Assembly: GCA_014239715.1 (NCBI GenBank)
Contig: JAAZYJ010000328.1
Coordinates: 1-5,431, forward strand
Direction: 5' to 3'
Source of the DNA: Flavobacteriales bacterium
Lineage (GTDB): Bacteria; Bacteroidota; Bacteroidia; Flavobacteriales; Parvicellaceae
Length of the DNA stretch: 5,431 nt
Position numbers and translations under genes: made by a program. The notes below the pieces were generated by a model that saw only the letters and a program-made list of their open reading frames with translations, had not been told where the DNA came from and made no database searches. Position 1 is the first letter of the stretch; each line of letters begins with the position of its first letter. Below, in pieces: positions 1-5,431 of this stretch.

Positions 1-483
1 CCGAATGCAGGAAAATCAACATTGCTTTCGGTAGTGTCAGCTGCAAAACCGGAAATTGCAAATTACCCGTTTACAACCTTGGTTCCAAACCTGGGCATTG
101 TTGCCTATAGGAATCATCGCTCGTTCATCATGGCAGATATACCGGGTATTATCGAAGGTGCCCACGAAGGAAAAGGAATTGGGCTGAGATTTTTGAGACA
201 CATTGAAAGAAATTCCGTACTCTTATTTCTAGTGCCGGCGGATAGCGAGGATATACATAAGGAATACAAGATCCTAATGAACGAACTGGAGCAATACAAT
301 CCCGAGCTTCTTGACAAAAGAAGAATTCTTGCTATCTCGAAATCTGACATGCTGGACGACGAGCTGAAAGAGGAGATAAGACTGGACCTGCCGGATATTC
401 CTACATTGTTTATCAGCTCAATTGCTCAGCAGGGATTGCAAGAGCTAAAAGATCTGCTCTGGGAAACAATACAATATGATTGA
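1..483 (+). CDS. obg: GTPase Obg (ObgE/CgtA), C-terminal part, 5' end outside window
   Basis: Obg is a GTP-binding protein that assists 50S ribosome assembly and stress control in the cytoplasm. The frame is open from base 1, giving 160 residues of the G domain up to TGA. Counting from base 1, visible motifs are the P-loop PNAGKST (residues 1-7), switch I around YPFTTL (22-27), the Obg-type G3 DIPGIIEGA (46-54), G4 as SKSD (113-116) instead of NKxD, and a G5-like FISSIA (137-142). The [16 protein letters not shown] pair is diagnostic of Obg rather than Era or EngA. The N-terminal glycine-rich Obg fold (about 155-160 residues) lies outside the window. The protein ends right after the G domain, so it lacks the acidic C-terminal tail of E. 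coli ObgE. The first internal ATG-like start (TTG at 22) is not the real start, because it would cut the P-loop. The gene overlaps the next by 8 bp, which suggests an operon. Confidence 0.96.
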   Translation, partial: PNAGKSTLLSVVSAAKPEIANYPFTTLVPNLGIVAYRNHRSFIMADIPGIIEGAHEGKGIGLRFLRHIERNSVLLFLVPADSEDIHKEYKILMNELEQYNPELLDKRRILAISKSDMLDDELKEEIRLDLPDIPTLFISSIAQQGLQELKDLLWETIQYD

Positions 484-1036
484 TTGGCTCGAAAATATAG
501 ATCGCAGCTTGTTTTTGTGGCTGAACAGTTTTCATAGTACTTTTTTTGATGACTTTTTCTGGTGCGTAACCAATAAGTACTTCGGAATTCCTTTTTATTT
601 GATCGGAATAGTTCTTTTGGTTAGAGGGTTTGGGTGGAAAAAGGGACTGATCCTGACAGCCGGAGCCGTTTTAGCTGTGGCATTGGCAGATCAGACCGCT
701 CAGCATTTATTTAAAAACGTGTTTGAGCGATGGCGACCTACACACAACAATGAGATCAAGCATTTGGTACACATAGTAAATGACTATAGGGGAGGAGTCA
801 ACAGCTTCGTTTCTTCACATGCTGCAAATATGTTTGCCATTGCTATGTTTTTAGGCCTGCTCCTAAATAGAAAAGTAATGATTGTCGGAATTCTCATTGC
901 CGGCTTAATTGCTTATTCAAGAGTGTATTTAGGAGTGCATTATCCCGCTGATATTTTATGTGGAGCTGTTCTTGGCATTTGCATTGGTTGGTTGGTTTAT
1001 CGGTTCTTCTCCAATCTTTTAACTTTGAAGAAATGA
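476..1036 (+). CDS. PAP2-superfamily membrane phosphatase (phosphatidic acid / undecaprenyl pyrophosphate type)
   Basis: This is a predicted integral membrane phosphatase of 186 residues, a normal length for bacterial PAP2 proteins. The three-part PAP2 signature is present: KNVFERWRP (K80-P88, matching KX6RP), FVSSH (111-115, in place of PSGH; H115 is the likely general acid), and [12 protein letters not shown] (S148-D159, with R149, H155 as nucleophile and D159). Hydrophobic segments at about 37-53, 57-76, 117-131, 134-150 and 158-178 fit a multi-pass protein with the active site at the membrane face. Likely substrates are lipid phosphates or diphosphates such as undecaprenyl pyrophosphate or phosphatidylglycerol phosphate, but the sequence does not decide which. 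The ATG at 476 overlaps the obg 3' end by 8 bp, and the stop overlaps the crcB start (ATGA), so translation is probably coupled on both sides. There is no clear Shine-Dalgarno sequence. Confidence 0.92.
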   Translation: MIDWLENIDRSLFLWLNSFHSTFFDDFFWCVTNKYFGIPFYLIGIVLLVRGFGWKKGLILTAGAVLAVALADQTAQHLFKNVFERWRPTHNNEIKHLVHIVNDYRGGVNSFVSSHAANMFAIAMFLGLLLNRKVMIVGILIAGLIAYSRVYLGVHYPADILCGAVLGICIGWLVYRFFSNLLTLKK

Positions 1037-1401
1037 CGTGGTTGGCTATATTCATAGGTGGAGGGTTAGGAAGTCTGGCCAGATATGGTTTTGGTATCGT
1101 TGCCGGCAAAATGTATGCTGGTCCGTTTCCGCTAGGAACATTCCTTTCCAACTTGGCCTCTTGTGTAATTCTTGGGATTGCAATCTTATTTTTTGCCTCC
1201 AAAAGTCAGGTCAGTGAAGCGTACAAGGCTCTTATACTGGTCGGATTCTGTGGAGGGTTCAGCACGTTTTCAACGTTTAGCAATGAAACCCTTGAACTGA
1301 TGAAAAGTGGAGAATGGGGGTGGGTTATTGCCAACGTAGTACTAAGCCTTGCAGTTTGTTTGGGTGTGCTTTACGTGTTTTCCAAGTTTCAGTCAGCGTA
1401 G
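1033..1401 (+). CDS. crcB: Fluoride ion channel CrcB/Fluc
   Basis: CrcB (Fluc) is a small dual-topology membrane protein whose dimers export fluoride. The 122-residue product has the family length and motifs: GGGLGSLARY (9-18, with conserved R17), GTFLSNLASCVILG (35-48, pore-lining N40), and the Phe-box region GFCGGFSTFSTFSNE (71-85, F79 and F82). Four hydrophobic segments are seen, at about 3-20, 35-55, 65-82 and 98-116. The start is the ATG at 1033, which overlaps the PAP2 stop as ATGA. The frame stays open upstream to an ATG at 958, but this would put 25 non-conserved residues before the conserved [11 protein letters not shown] start and lies wholly inside the PAP2 gene. No fluoride riboswitch can precede the gene directly, because the upstream bases are coding. 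Expression therefore probably follows the obg/PAP2 transcript. The gene converges with the aldolase gene. Confidence 0.95.
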   Translation: MTWLAIFIGGGLGSLARYGFGIVAGKMYAGPFPLGTFLSNLASCVILGIAILFFASKSQVSEAYKALILVGFCGGFSTFSTFSNETLELMKSGEWGWVIANVVLSLAVCLGVLYVFSKFQSA

Positions 1402-1404
1402 GTT

Positions 1405-2415
1405 TCAGACCAGATTTTTCATAATGCTAACTGCCTTCTCTATATCTGCTTCAGAGACATCTAAATGCGTTGTAATACGAATTCTTTTAGGGCCAAAGCC
1501 TATGGCTAGCATTCCGTCATTTTCCAGTTTTTTCAAATATTCCTCTGCGGATATGGTGAGGTTGACCATTAGAATATTTGTTTCCGGCTCTTCCGTACTC
1601 TCAATGTATGGTGCCTCCTTGATGCTTTCAGCGATGTATTTGGCTCTGGCATGATCATCAGCAAGCCTTTCTATGTTATTGTTTAAGGCATAGATGCCGG
1701 CGGCGGCTAAATAGCCTGCCTGCCGCATTCCTCCTCCCATCACTTTTCTGACTCTGTGCGCTTTGCCTATGAATTCCTCTGTCCCGAGTAAAAGGGAACC
1801 AACAGGGGCACCCAATCCCTTTGATAAACAGATAGAGATAGAATCAAATTGACCTCCATAATCGGACGGATTTTCGTTTTTAGCCACAAGAGCATTGAAC
1901 AATCTTGCACCATCAAGATGATATTTTAATCCGTTTTCTCTACACACGTCAGCAATTGCCTTTACTTCTTCCAGCTGATAACATTTGCCTCCGCCTCTGT
2001 TGGTTGTATTCTCTATCGATACCAAAGAAGTATTTGTATAATGTGAATCACTTGGATTGATGTTGGATTGCACGTCATCAGCTGTTAGTATTCCGGAGTC
2101 ATTGCCGACCAGGCGCACCTGAGCCCCGGAATTTCTGGCAATTCCACCTCCTTCGTAGTTATAAATGTGTGATTGGTAGCTACATATTACTTCGTCGCCC
2201 GGATCTGTATGTACCGCAATTGCGATCTGGTTGGTCAATGTGCCACTCGGGCAGAATAGCGCTTGCTCCATACCGAATAGATCAGCGGCTTTTGTTTGTA
2301 ATGCATTTACAGTTGGATCGGATGCAAATACGTCATCACCAACCTTCGCCTGAATCATGTCATGGAGCATTTCTTTTGTTGGTATTGTGACGGTATCGCT
2401 AATAAAGTTTAGCAT
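1405..2415 (-). CDS. ltaE: Low-specificity L-threonine aldolase (PLP-dependent, beta-eliminating lyase family)
   Basis: This fold-type I PLP enzyme cleaves L-threonine or allo-threonine to glycine and acetaldehyde in the cytosol. The 336 residues match the family length. Visible motifs are SDTVT (6-10), GDDVFASDPTV (26-36, where GDDVYGEDPTV is usual), PSGTLTNQIAI (56-66), QSHIY (81-85; H83 probably stacks on PLP), LDGARLFNA (167-175, with D168 for the PLP nitrogen and R171), SKGLGAPVGS (198-207, Schiff-base lysine K199), GGGMRQAG (227-234), and a C-terminal RIRITTH with R313 placed to bind the substrate carboxylate. The ATG at 2413-2415 leaves only three residues before the conserved ISDTVT, as in homologues. 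The gene is transcribed alone on the minus strand, convergent with crcB (3-bp gap) and divergent from the S8 peptidase. Activity on other beta-hydroxy amino acids such as phenylserine is possible; stereospecificity is not readable. Confidence 0.94.
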   Translation of the reverse strand: MLNFISDTVTIPTKEMLHDMIQAKVGDDVFASDPTVNALQTKAADLFGMEQALFCPSGTLTNQIAIAVHTDPGDEVICSYQSHIYNYEGGGIARNSGAQVRLVGNDSGILTADDVQSNINPSDSHYTNTSLVSIENTTNRGGGKCYQLEEVKAIADVCRENGLKYHLDGARLFNALVAKNENPSDYGGQFDSISICLSKGLGAPVGSLLLGTEEFIGKAHRVRKVMGGGMRQAGYLAAAGIYALNNNIERLADDHARAKYIAESIKEAPYIESTEEPETNILMVNLTISAEEYLKKLENDGMLAIGFGPKRIRITTHLDVSEADIEKAVSIMKNLV

Positions 2416-2431
2416 TTTCTGATATTTTTTG

Positions 2432-2462
2432 TGAAGTTATACAAAATGATTTGTCAGTCAAT
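2432..2462 (-). promoter_or_regulatory. Possible Bacteroides-type promoter for the threonine aldolase gene
   Basis: On the minus strand, ATTG (2462-2459) is followed after exactly 19 bases by TAACTTCA (2439-2432). This partly matches the Bacteroidetes consensus TTTG-N19-21-TAnnTTTG: three of four -33 positions and four of six fixed -7 positions. Transcription would begin near 2426 and leave a leader of about 10 nt before the ATG at 2415. The match is imperfect and the region is AT-rich, so chance is a real alternative. Confidence 0.3.
2441..2454. repeat. Short inverted repeat in the divergent intergenic region
   Basis: ACAAA-ATGA-TTTGT is a perfect 5-bp dyad with a 4-base spacer. It lies inside the spacer of the possible aldolase promoter, where an operator could sit. 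At 14 bp in AT-rich DNA it may be chance, and it matches no regulator site that I can name with confidence. Confidence 0.25.
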
Positions 2463-2515
2463 AGGAGTTAAGGCAAACCTATTTCATAGTATTTACGTTA
2501 ACTTACATTCAATAC

Positions 2516-4201
2516 TTGAAAGGCATTCTTACGATAGCGTTCTTGCTGGTTGCAACGGCCACCTTCTCCCAAGAGAAATATTGGGTCTATTTCGCAGACA
2601 AGAACGATGTTACTATCAACCCTGAAGACTACTTTCATCCCAAAGCAATTGCAAGAAGAGATAAAATAAATTATCCGCTGAATCATTTTACTGATCTGCC
2701 GGTGAAGCAGGCATATGTTGATCAGGTTTTGGAAAAAGTAATTATGGTAAAAGGGACTTCTCGTTGGTTCAATGCAGCAGTAGTTATTGCCGAGAAGGAG
2801 CAGATCAATTCTGTTCAAAAGTTGCCATTTGTACAAAAGGTAGAATCTGACGAGTACACTGCCATGGTTTGTGTTTCAAATGAGTATGACTCCATAGATG
2901 TTGGTTTTGAAAAGAAAGACCTTATTCGGTTTCAGGTAGAGAGAATGCAGGCGCAAAAATTTGCTTTGAACGGATATAAAGGGAAGGGTAAATTAATAGC
3001 GATCTTCGATGCAGGATTTCCCGGGGTGGATGATGCGGATTTATTCGAACACATTAGAGCCAGGAACGGAATAAAAGGAACCTTTGATTTTATTCGTAAT
3101 ACTGAAAATGTGTACAGGAAAATTTCACATGGCAGTACAGTACTGTCCTGTATAGCCGGTATTAAAGACGATTCTGTAATGATCGGTGTAGCGCCGGAGG
3201 CAGATTTTTTACTGGCGATAACAGAGAAATTAATGAAAGAAGGCTTGGCAGAAGAAGAGGCCTGGTTGTTTGCTGCGGAATGGGCCGATAAAAATGGCGT
3301 AGATATTATTAATAGTAGCCTGGGCTATACGCGAAGAAATTATTTCAAGCATGATATGGATGGCAACACTGCAGTTATAACCAGAGCGGCGAATATGGCT
3401 AGCTCAAAAGGAATATTGGTGGTGTCATCGGCAGGCAATGAAGGGGATAAGAAGCATTGGATGATGATGGCTGCACCGGCAGATGGAGATAGCGTGCTGG
3501 CGGTTGGAGCTATCAATCCCTGGAGCGGATACCATACAAGCTTCTCTTCTTTCGGCCCTTCTGCTGATAAAGAGCTCAAACCAAATGTAACTGCAGTAGG
3601 CCATGTAATGGCGTATGGAGTCAATAAAAAAGTCAATGAAACTCAAGGGACGTCATTTTCGGCACCGTTAATTACAGGATTTGCAGCATGTGCCTGGCAA
3701 GCAAAACCTGATCTAACCAATTGGGAGCTGTTAAAAGAGATCGAACATTCAGGAGATCTTTACCCGTATTTTGATTATGCACATGGTTATGGCGTGCCTC
3801 AGGCAAGTCATTTTCTGAGTGCGAAAAATACACGATATACAGCAGCTGATTCTGTTTTTAGTGTAAAAATTGATGAGAATTCGATTACAGTTGTAGTAAG
3901 GGATGATTTTTTACCTGCGGACTCCCTGTTTGCCGAGGAAATACCGCTGGAAAAAGTAGCAATAAAGATCCAGGAGCGCCTCAGACATGACCAGCATGAA
4001 CAGATAGACAGAGAGCATCCTTTTAAGAAGCAAGAGCTCTTCTATTACCACATAGAAAACGATTTGAATTACCTGGATGAATTCTCAGTGGTAGCTGTAA
4101 ATGAAAATCCGGTATTGCAGCTGGATATTGAGGGCCTTAAAGGCAAAACGGTAAGATTTCATTTTAGAGGGGTCACTAATGAACTGAAATTGAAAAAGTG
4201 A
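2516..4201 (+). CDS. Secreted subtilisin-like serine peptidase (S8 family)
   Basis: This is a predicted exported serine protease of 561 residues. A signal peptide is clear: MKGILT, then hydrophobic IAFLLVATATF, with likely cleavage near S18/Q19. Residues 20-115 resemble the prodomain of Bacteroidetes S8 peptidases (KYWVYFADKN, then HPKAIARR at 41-48 and SRWFNAAVV at 82-90). The catalytic domain has all triad motifs: IAIFDAGFPG (D165), SHGSTVLSCIAG (H205) and GTSFSAPLITG (S380), with oxyanion N308 in SSAGNEG. Residues of about 440-561 form an unassigned C-terminal region. It ends in KLKK and shows no recognisable type IX secretion sorting domain. No ATG lies between an in-frame stop at 2462 and the signal peptide, so the start is read as TTG at 2516, directly before the KG of a normal signal peptide. 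The stop overlaps the next gene's start. The substrate is unknown. Confidence 0.9.
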   Translation: MKGILTIAFLLVATATFSQEKYWVYFADKNDVTINPEDYFHPKAIARRDKINYPLNHFTDLPVKQAYVDQVLEKVIMVKGTSRWFNAAVVIAEKEQINSVQKLPFVQKVESDEYTAMVCVSNEYDSIDVGFEKKDLIRFQVERMQAQKFALNGYKGKGKLIAIFDAGFPGVDDADLFEHIRARNGIKGTFDFIRNTENVYRKISHGSTVLSCIAGIKDDSVMIGVAPEADFLLAITEKLMKEGLAEEEAWLFAAEWADKNGVDIINSSLGYTRRNYFKHDMDGNTAVITRAANMASSKGILVVSSAGNEGDKKHWMMMAAPADGDSVLAVGAINPWSGYHTSFSSFGPSADKELKPNVTAVGHVMAYGVNKKVNETQGTSFSAPLITGFAACAWQAKPDLTNWELLKEIEHSGDLYPYFDYAHGYGVPQASHFLSAKNTRYTAADSVFSVKIDENSITVVVRDDFLPADSLFAEEIPLEKVAIKIQERLRHDQHEQIDREHPFKKQELFYYHIENDLNYLDEFSVVAVNENPVLQLDIEGLKGKTVRFHFRGVTNELKLKK

Positions 4202-4932
4202 TGAAACAGTGGACGGTAATTTTAATTCTGCTTATAAGCTGCACCTGCTCAGGTCAGGAAATTCTGCTGAGACAAAAAACAGAACATACATTAAACGACG
4301 ATGAATTTGGCCCGAACAAAAAAAAATACCTCCACAATATTTTTGGTATTGGATTCAACCTGTCATTGCACGGTGATAAAGTTTCATTGATCTATGGTGG
4401 TTCTTCCTTTTCCTTGTCATACGGGATTCGCAGAAAGAGAAAATTAACTAACGCCATTGCTTTAGGGTACGACCTGAGGTATGAGTTCAATCAATTCCGA
4501 TTCAAAAATCATGAGGGTTCTTTGTTTACTCAGGTGTACGCTATGCCGGCACCGGATTCCTTAGTAACGGATAAGCTGAGCTATTCCGCTGTGCAGCTGG
4601 CACCTTATTTTCGAATCAATTTTGGAAAAAGAGGAGATCATTTGGGTAAATATCTGGACTTTGCTGTTTATGGCGAACTTATGGTTAGCTCCAGACACAT
4701 TATCAAATACGACCACCCGAACGACAATATGGTGAAGAAATCAACACACAGATCGAGGAGACTTGCATTTACCAACAAATTATTTTACGGGTTGGAAGCC
4801 AGATATGGCAATAGTTATTATAATCTTTATTTCAGATACAGGCTAGAGGACTTTTTCAACGATAAACTTGGTGATGATATATACCGGATCCCAGCATTCA
4901 ATGCCGGTCTGTTCCTGTTTATTGCACGTTAG
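4201..4932 (+). CDS. Exported protein of unknown function, probable small outer-membrane beta-barrel
   Basis: I do not recognise this 243-residue protein. It starts with a signal sequence: MKQW, hydrophobic TVILILLIS, then CTCSGQ. L11-I12-S13-C14 fits a lipobox, while the SGQ-E junction (17-20) fits ordinary signal peptidase I, so it may or may not be a lipoprotein. The rest alternates polar and hydrophobic/aromatic residues in stretches that look like beta strands at about 47-57, 61-76, 84-102, 126-141, 151-169, 188-202, 205-214 and 232-242. It ends in NAGLFLFIAR. These traits suggest a barrel of about eight strands in the outer membrane; this is inference from pattern, not a family match. 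The ATG at 4201 shares one base with the peptidase stop (TGATG). A GTG directly before it (4198) could also start the protein and would overlap by 4 bases. A run of nine A at 4318-4326 encodes K40-K42. Co-expression with the peptidase is likely. Confidence 0.8.
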   Translation: MKQWTVILILLISCTCSGQEILLRQKTEHTLNDDEFGPNKKKYLHNIFGIGFNLSLHGDKVSLIYGGSSFSLSYGIRRKRKLTNAIALGYDLRYEFNQFRFKNHEGSLFTQVYAMPAPDSLVTDKLSYSAVQLAPYFRINFGKRGDHLGKYLDFAVYGELMVSSRHIIKYDHPNDNMVKKSTHRSRRLAFTNKLFYGLEARYGNSYYNLYFRYRLEDFFNDKLGDDIYRIPAFNAGLFLFIAR

Positions 4933-5431
4933 AGTTTCCGGGCTACCATTAACCCATCGCGAACTGGTAGTAACACATTTTCTACCCGCGTATCGTGCTG
5001 AATTTTAGTGTTGTAGGCAACTAACGCTGAGGTGTCTGCATCGTGGTTGACAGGCTCCTGGATTACTTTCCCGCTCCATAGAACATTGTCTGCTATGATG
5101 TAGCCACCCTTCCTGACCTTATCAATAACGAGATCAAAATAATTCGAATAATTGGTCTTATCAGCATCGATAAAAACAAGATCAAGGGGATCTTCCATTG
5201 GAGGGATCAACTCCATTGCGTCTCCAATTCTGAAATCGATCTTATCCGATAAACCTGTCTTTTTAATATACCTTTTTACAACGTCTTCCAGCTCTTCATT
5301 GATATCAATGGTATATAATTTGCCGCTCGGTCCAAGCCCTTCGGCCAAACAGATAGCTGAATAGCCCGTGTATGTGCCTATTTCAAGAATATACGTGGGT
5401 TGAAGCATGTGGCTGAACATACTTAGAATTC
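4929..5431 (-). CDS. SAM-dependent, cation-dependent O-methyltransferase (CCoAOMT-like), N-terminus outside window
   Basis: This is a class I Rossmann methyltransferase that probably transfers methyl from SAM to a catechol-like hydroxyl using a divalent metal. Numbering from the ATG at 5418-5420, it shows motif I ILEIGTYTGYS (11-21), the ribose-binding acid in YTIDIN (36-41), RIGDAMELI (64-72), FIDADK (83-88) and GGYIIADNVLWSGKV (105-119). D85, D111 and N112 have the spacing of the CCoAOMT metal ligands. The C-terminus LPVRDGLMVARKL is typical of the family. That ATG is not the real start: the frame stays open to the edge, adding (R/G)-I-L-S before it, as in bacterial homologues of about 210-215 residues. 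Roughly 45-50 N-terminal residues are therefore missing from the window. The TAA stop (4929-4931) shares bases with the TAG of the convergent barrel gene. The natural substrate of these bacterial enzymes is usually unknown. Confidence 0.93.
   Translation of the reverse strand, partial: ILSMFSHMLQPTYILEIGTYTGYSAICLAEGLGPSGKLYTIDINEELEDVVKRYIKKTGLSDKIDFRIGDAMELIPPMEDPLDLVFIDADKTNYSNYFDLVIDKVRKGGYIIADNVLWSGKVIQEPVNHDADTSALVAYNTKIQHDTRVENVLLPVRDGLMVARKL

Noticed and set aside
958..1032. Upstream extension of CrcB to an ATG at 958
   Set aside because: It lies wholly inside the PAP2 gene and adds residues not seen in the family; the ATG at 1033 starts right before the conserved GGGxGS region and forms an ATGA overlap.
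894..1202. Minus-strand open frame across the PAP2/crcB junction
   Set aside because: It is antisense to two well-supported genes, and its translation resembles no family.
1401..1419. Weak hairpin GGTT-TCA-GACC followed by five T, as a crcB terminator
   Set aside because: The stem has only four pairs, including one G-T, and lies mostly in the aldolase coding end; it is too weak to call.
2431..2625. Small plus-strand open frame from GTG 2431 running into the peptidase gene
   Set aside because: It overlaps the peptidase signal-peptide and prodomain region in another frame, has no ribosome-binding site, and its sequence looks like frame-shifted coding DNA.
4953..4990. Inverted repeat GGTAG...CTACC near the convergent stops as a terminator
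   Set aside because: It is a five-base stem with an 11-base loop inside the methyltransferase gene, with no T-run directly after; probably chance.
5426..5431. GAATTC (EcoRI site) exactly at the right edge, suggesting a clone boundary
   Set aside because: The bases read as normal methyltransferase coding sequence (xGA-ATT-C), so the coincidence needs no cloning explanation, though one cannot be excluded.

Overview
The window looks like ordinary chromosomal DNA from a member of the Bacteroidota (Bacteroidetes). The evidence is a moderately AT-rich sequence, tight gene packing with almost no Shine-Dalgarno sequences, an Obg GTPase with SKSD in place of NKxD, and a secreted S8 peptidase with the N-terminal domain typical of this phylum. 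The genus cannot be read from the sequence. No RNA gene, mobile element or CRISPR array was seen. The only intergenic stretch of any size is about 100 bp (2416-2515).

Left block (1-1401, plus strand): three genes that overlap end to start. They are the C-terminal part of the ribosome-assembly GTPase Obg (cut by the window edge), a membrane PAP2-type lipid phosphatase (8-bp overlap), and a CrcB/Fluc fluoride channel (ATGA overlap). The overlaps predict one polycistronic transcript with coupled translation. The functions are housekeeping and membrane-related and do not form an obvious pathway.

Middle (1405-2415, minus strand): a complete PLP-dependent threonine aldolase, convergent with crcB across a 3-bp gap. 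A 100-bp divergent region follows. It probably holds the promoter of the aldolase and that of the next operon; a weak Bacteroides-type promoter for the aldolase can be drawn there.

Right block (2516-4932, plus strand): a secreted subtilisin-family (S8) peptidase, apparently started by TTG, followed with overlapping stop and start codons by an unrecognised exported protein that looks like a small outer-membrane beta-barrel. The pair is probably co-expressed at the cell envelope and is the least characterised part of the window. It is convergent with a minus-strand, CCoAOMT-like, cation-dependent SAM O-methyltransferase, with the two stop codons sharing bases. The methyltransferase runs off the right edge.

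No strong candidate for a new multi-gene system was found. The best leads are the peptidase/barrel pair and its unusual start codon.
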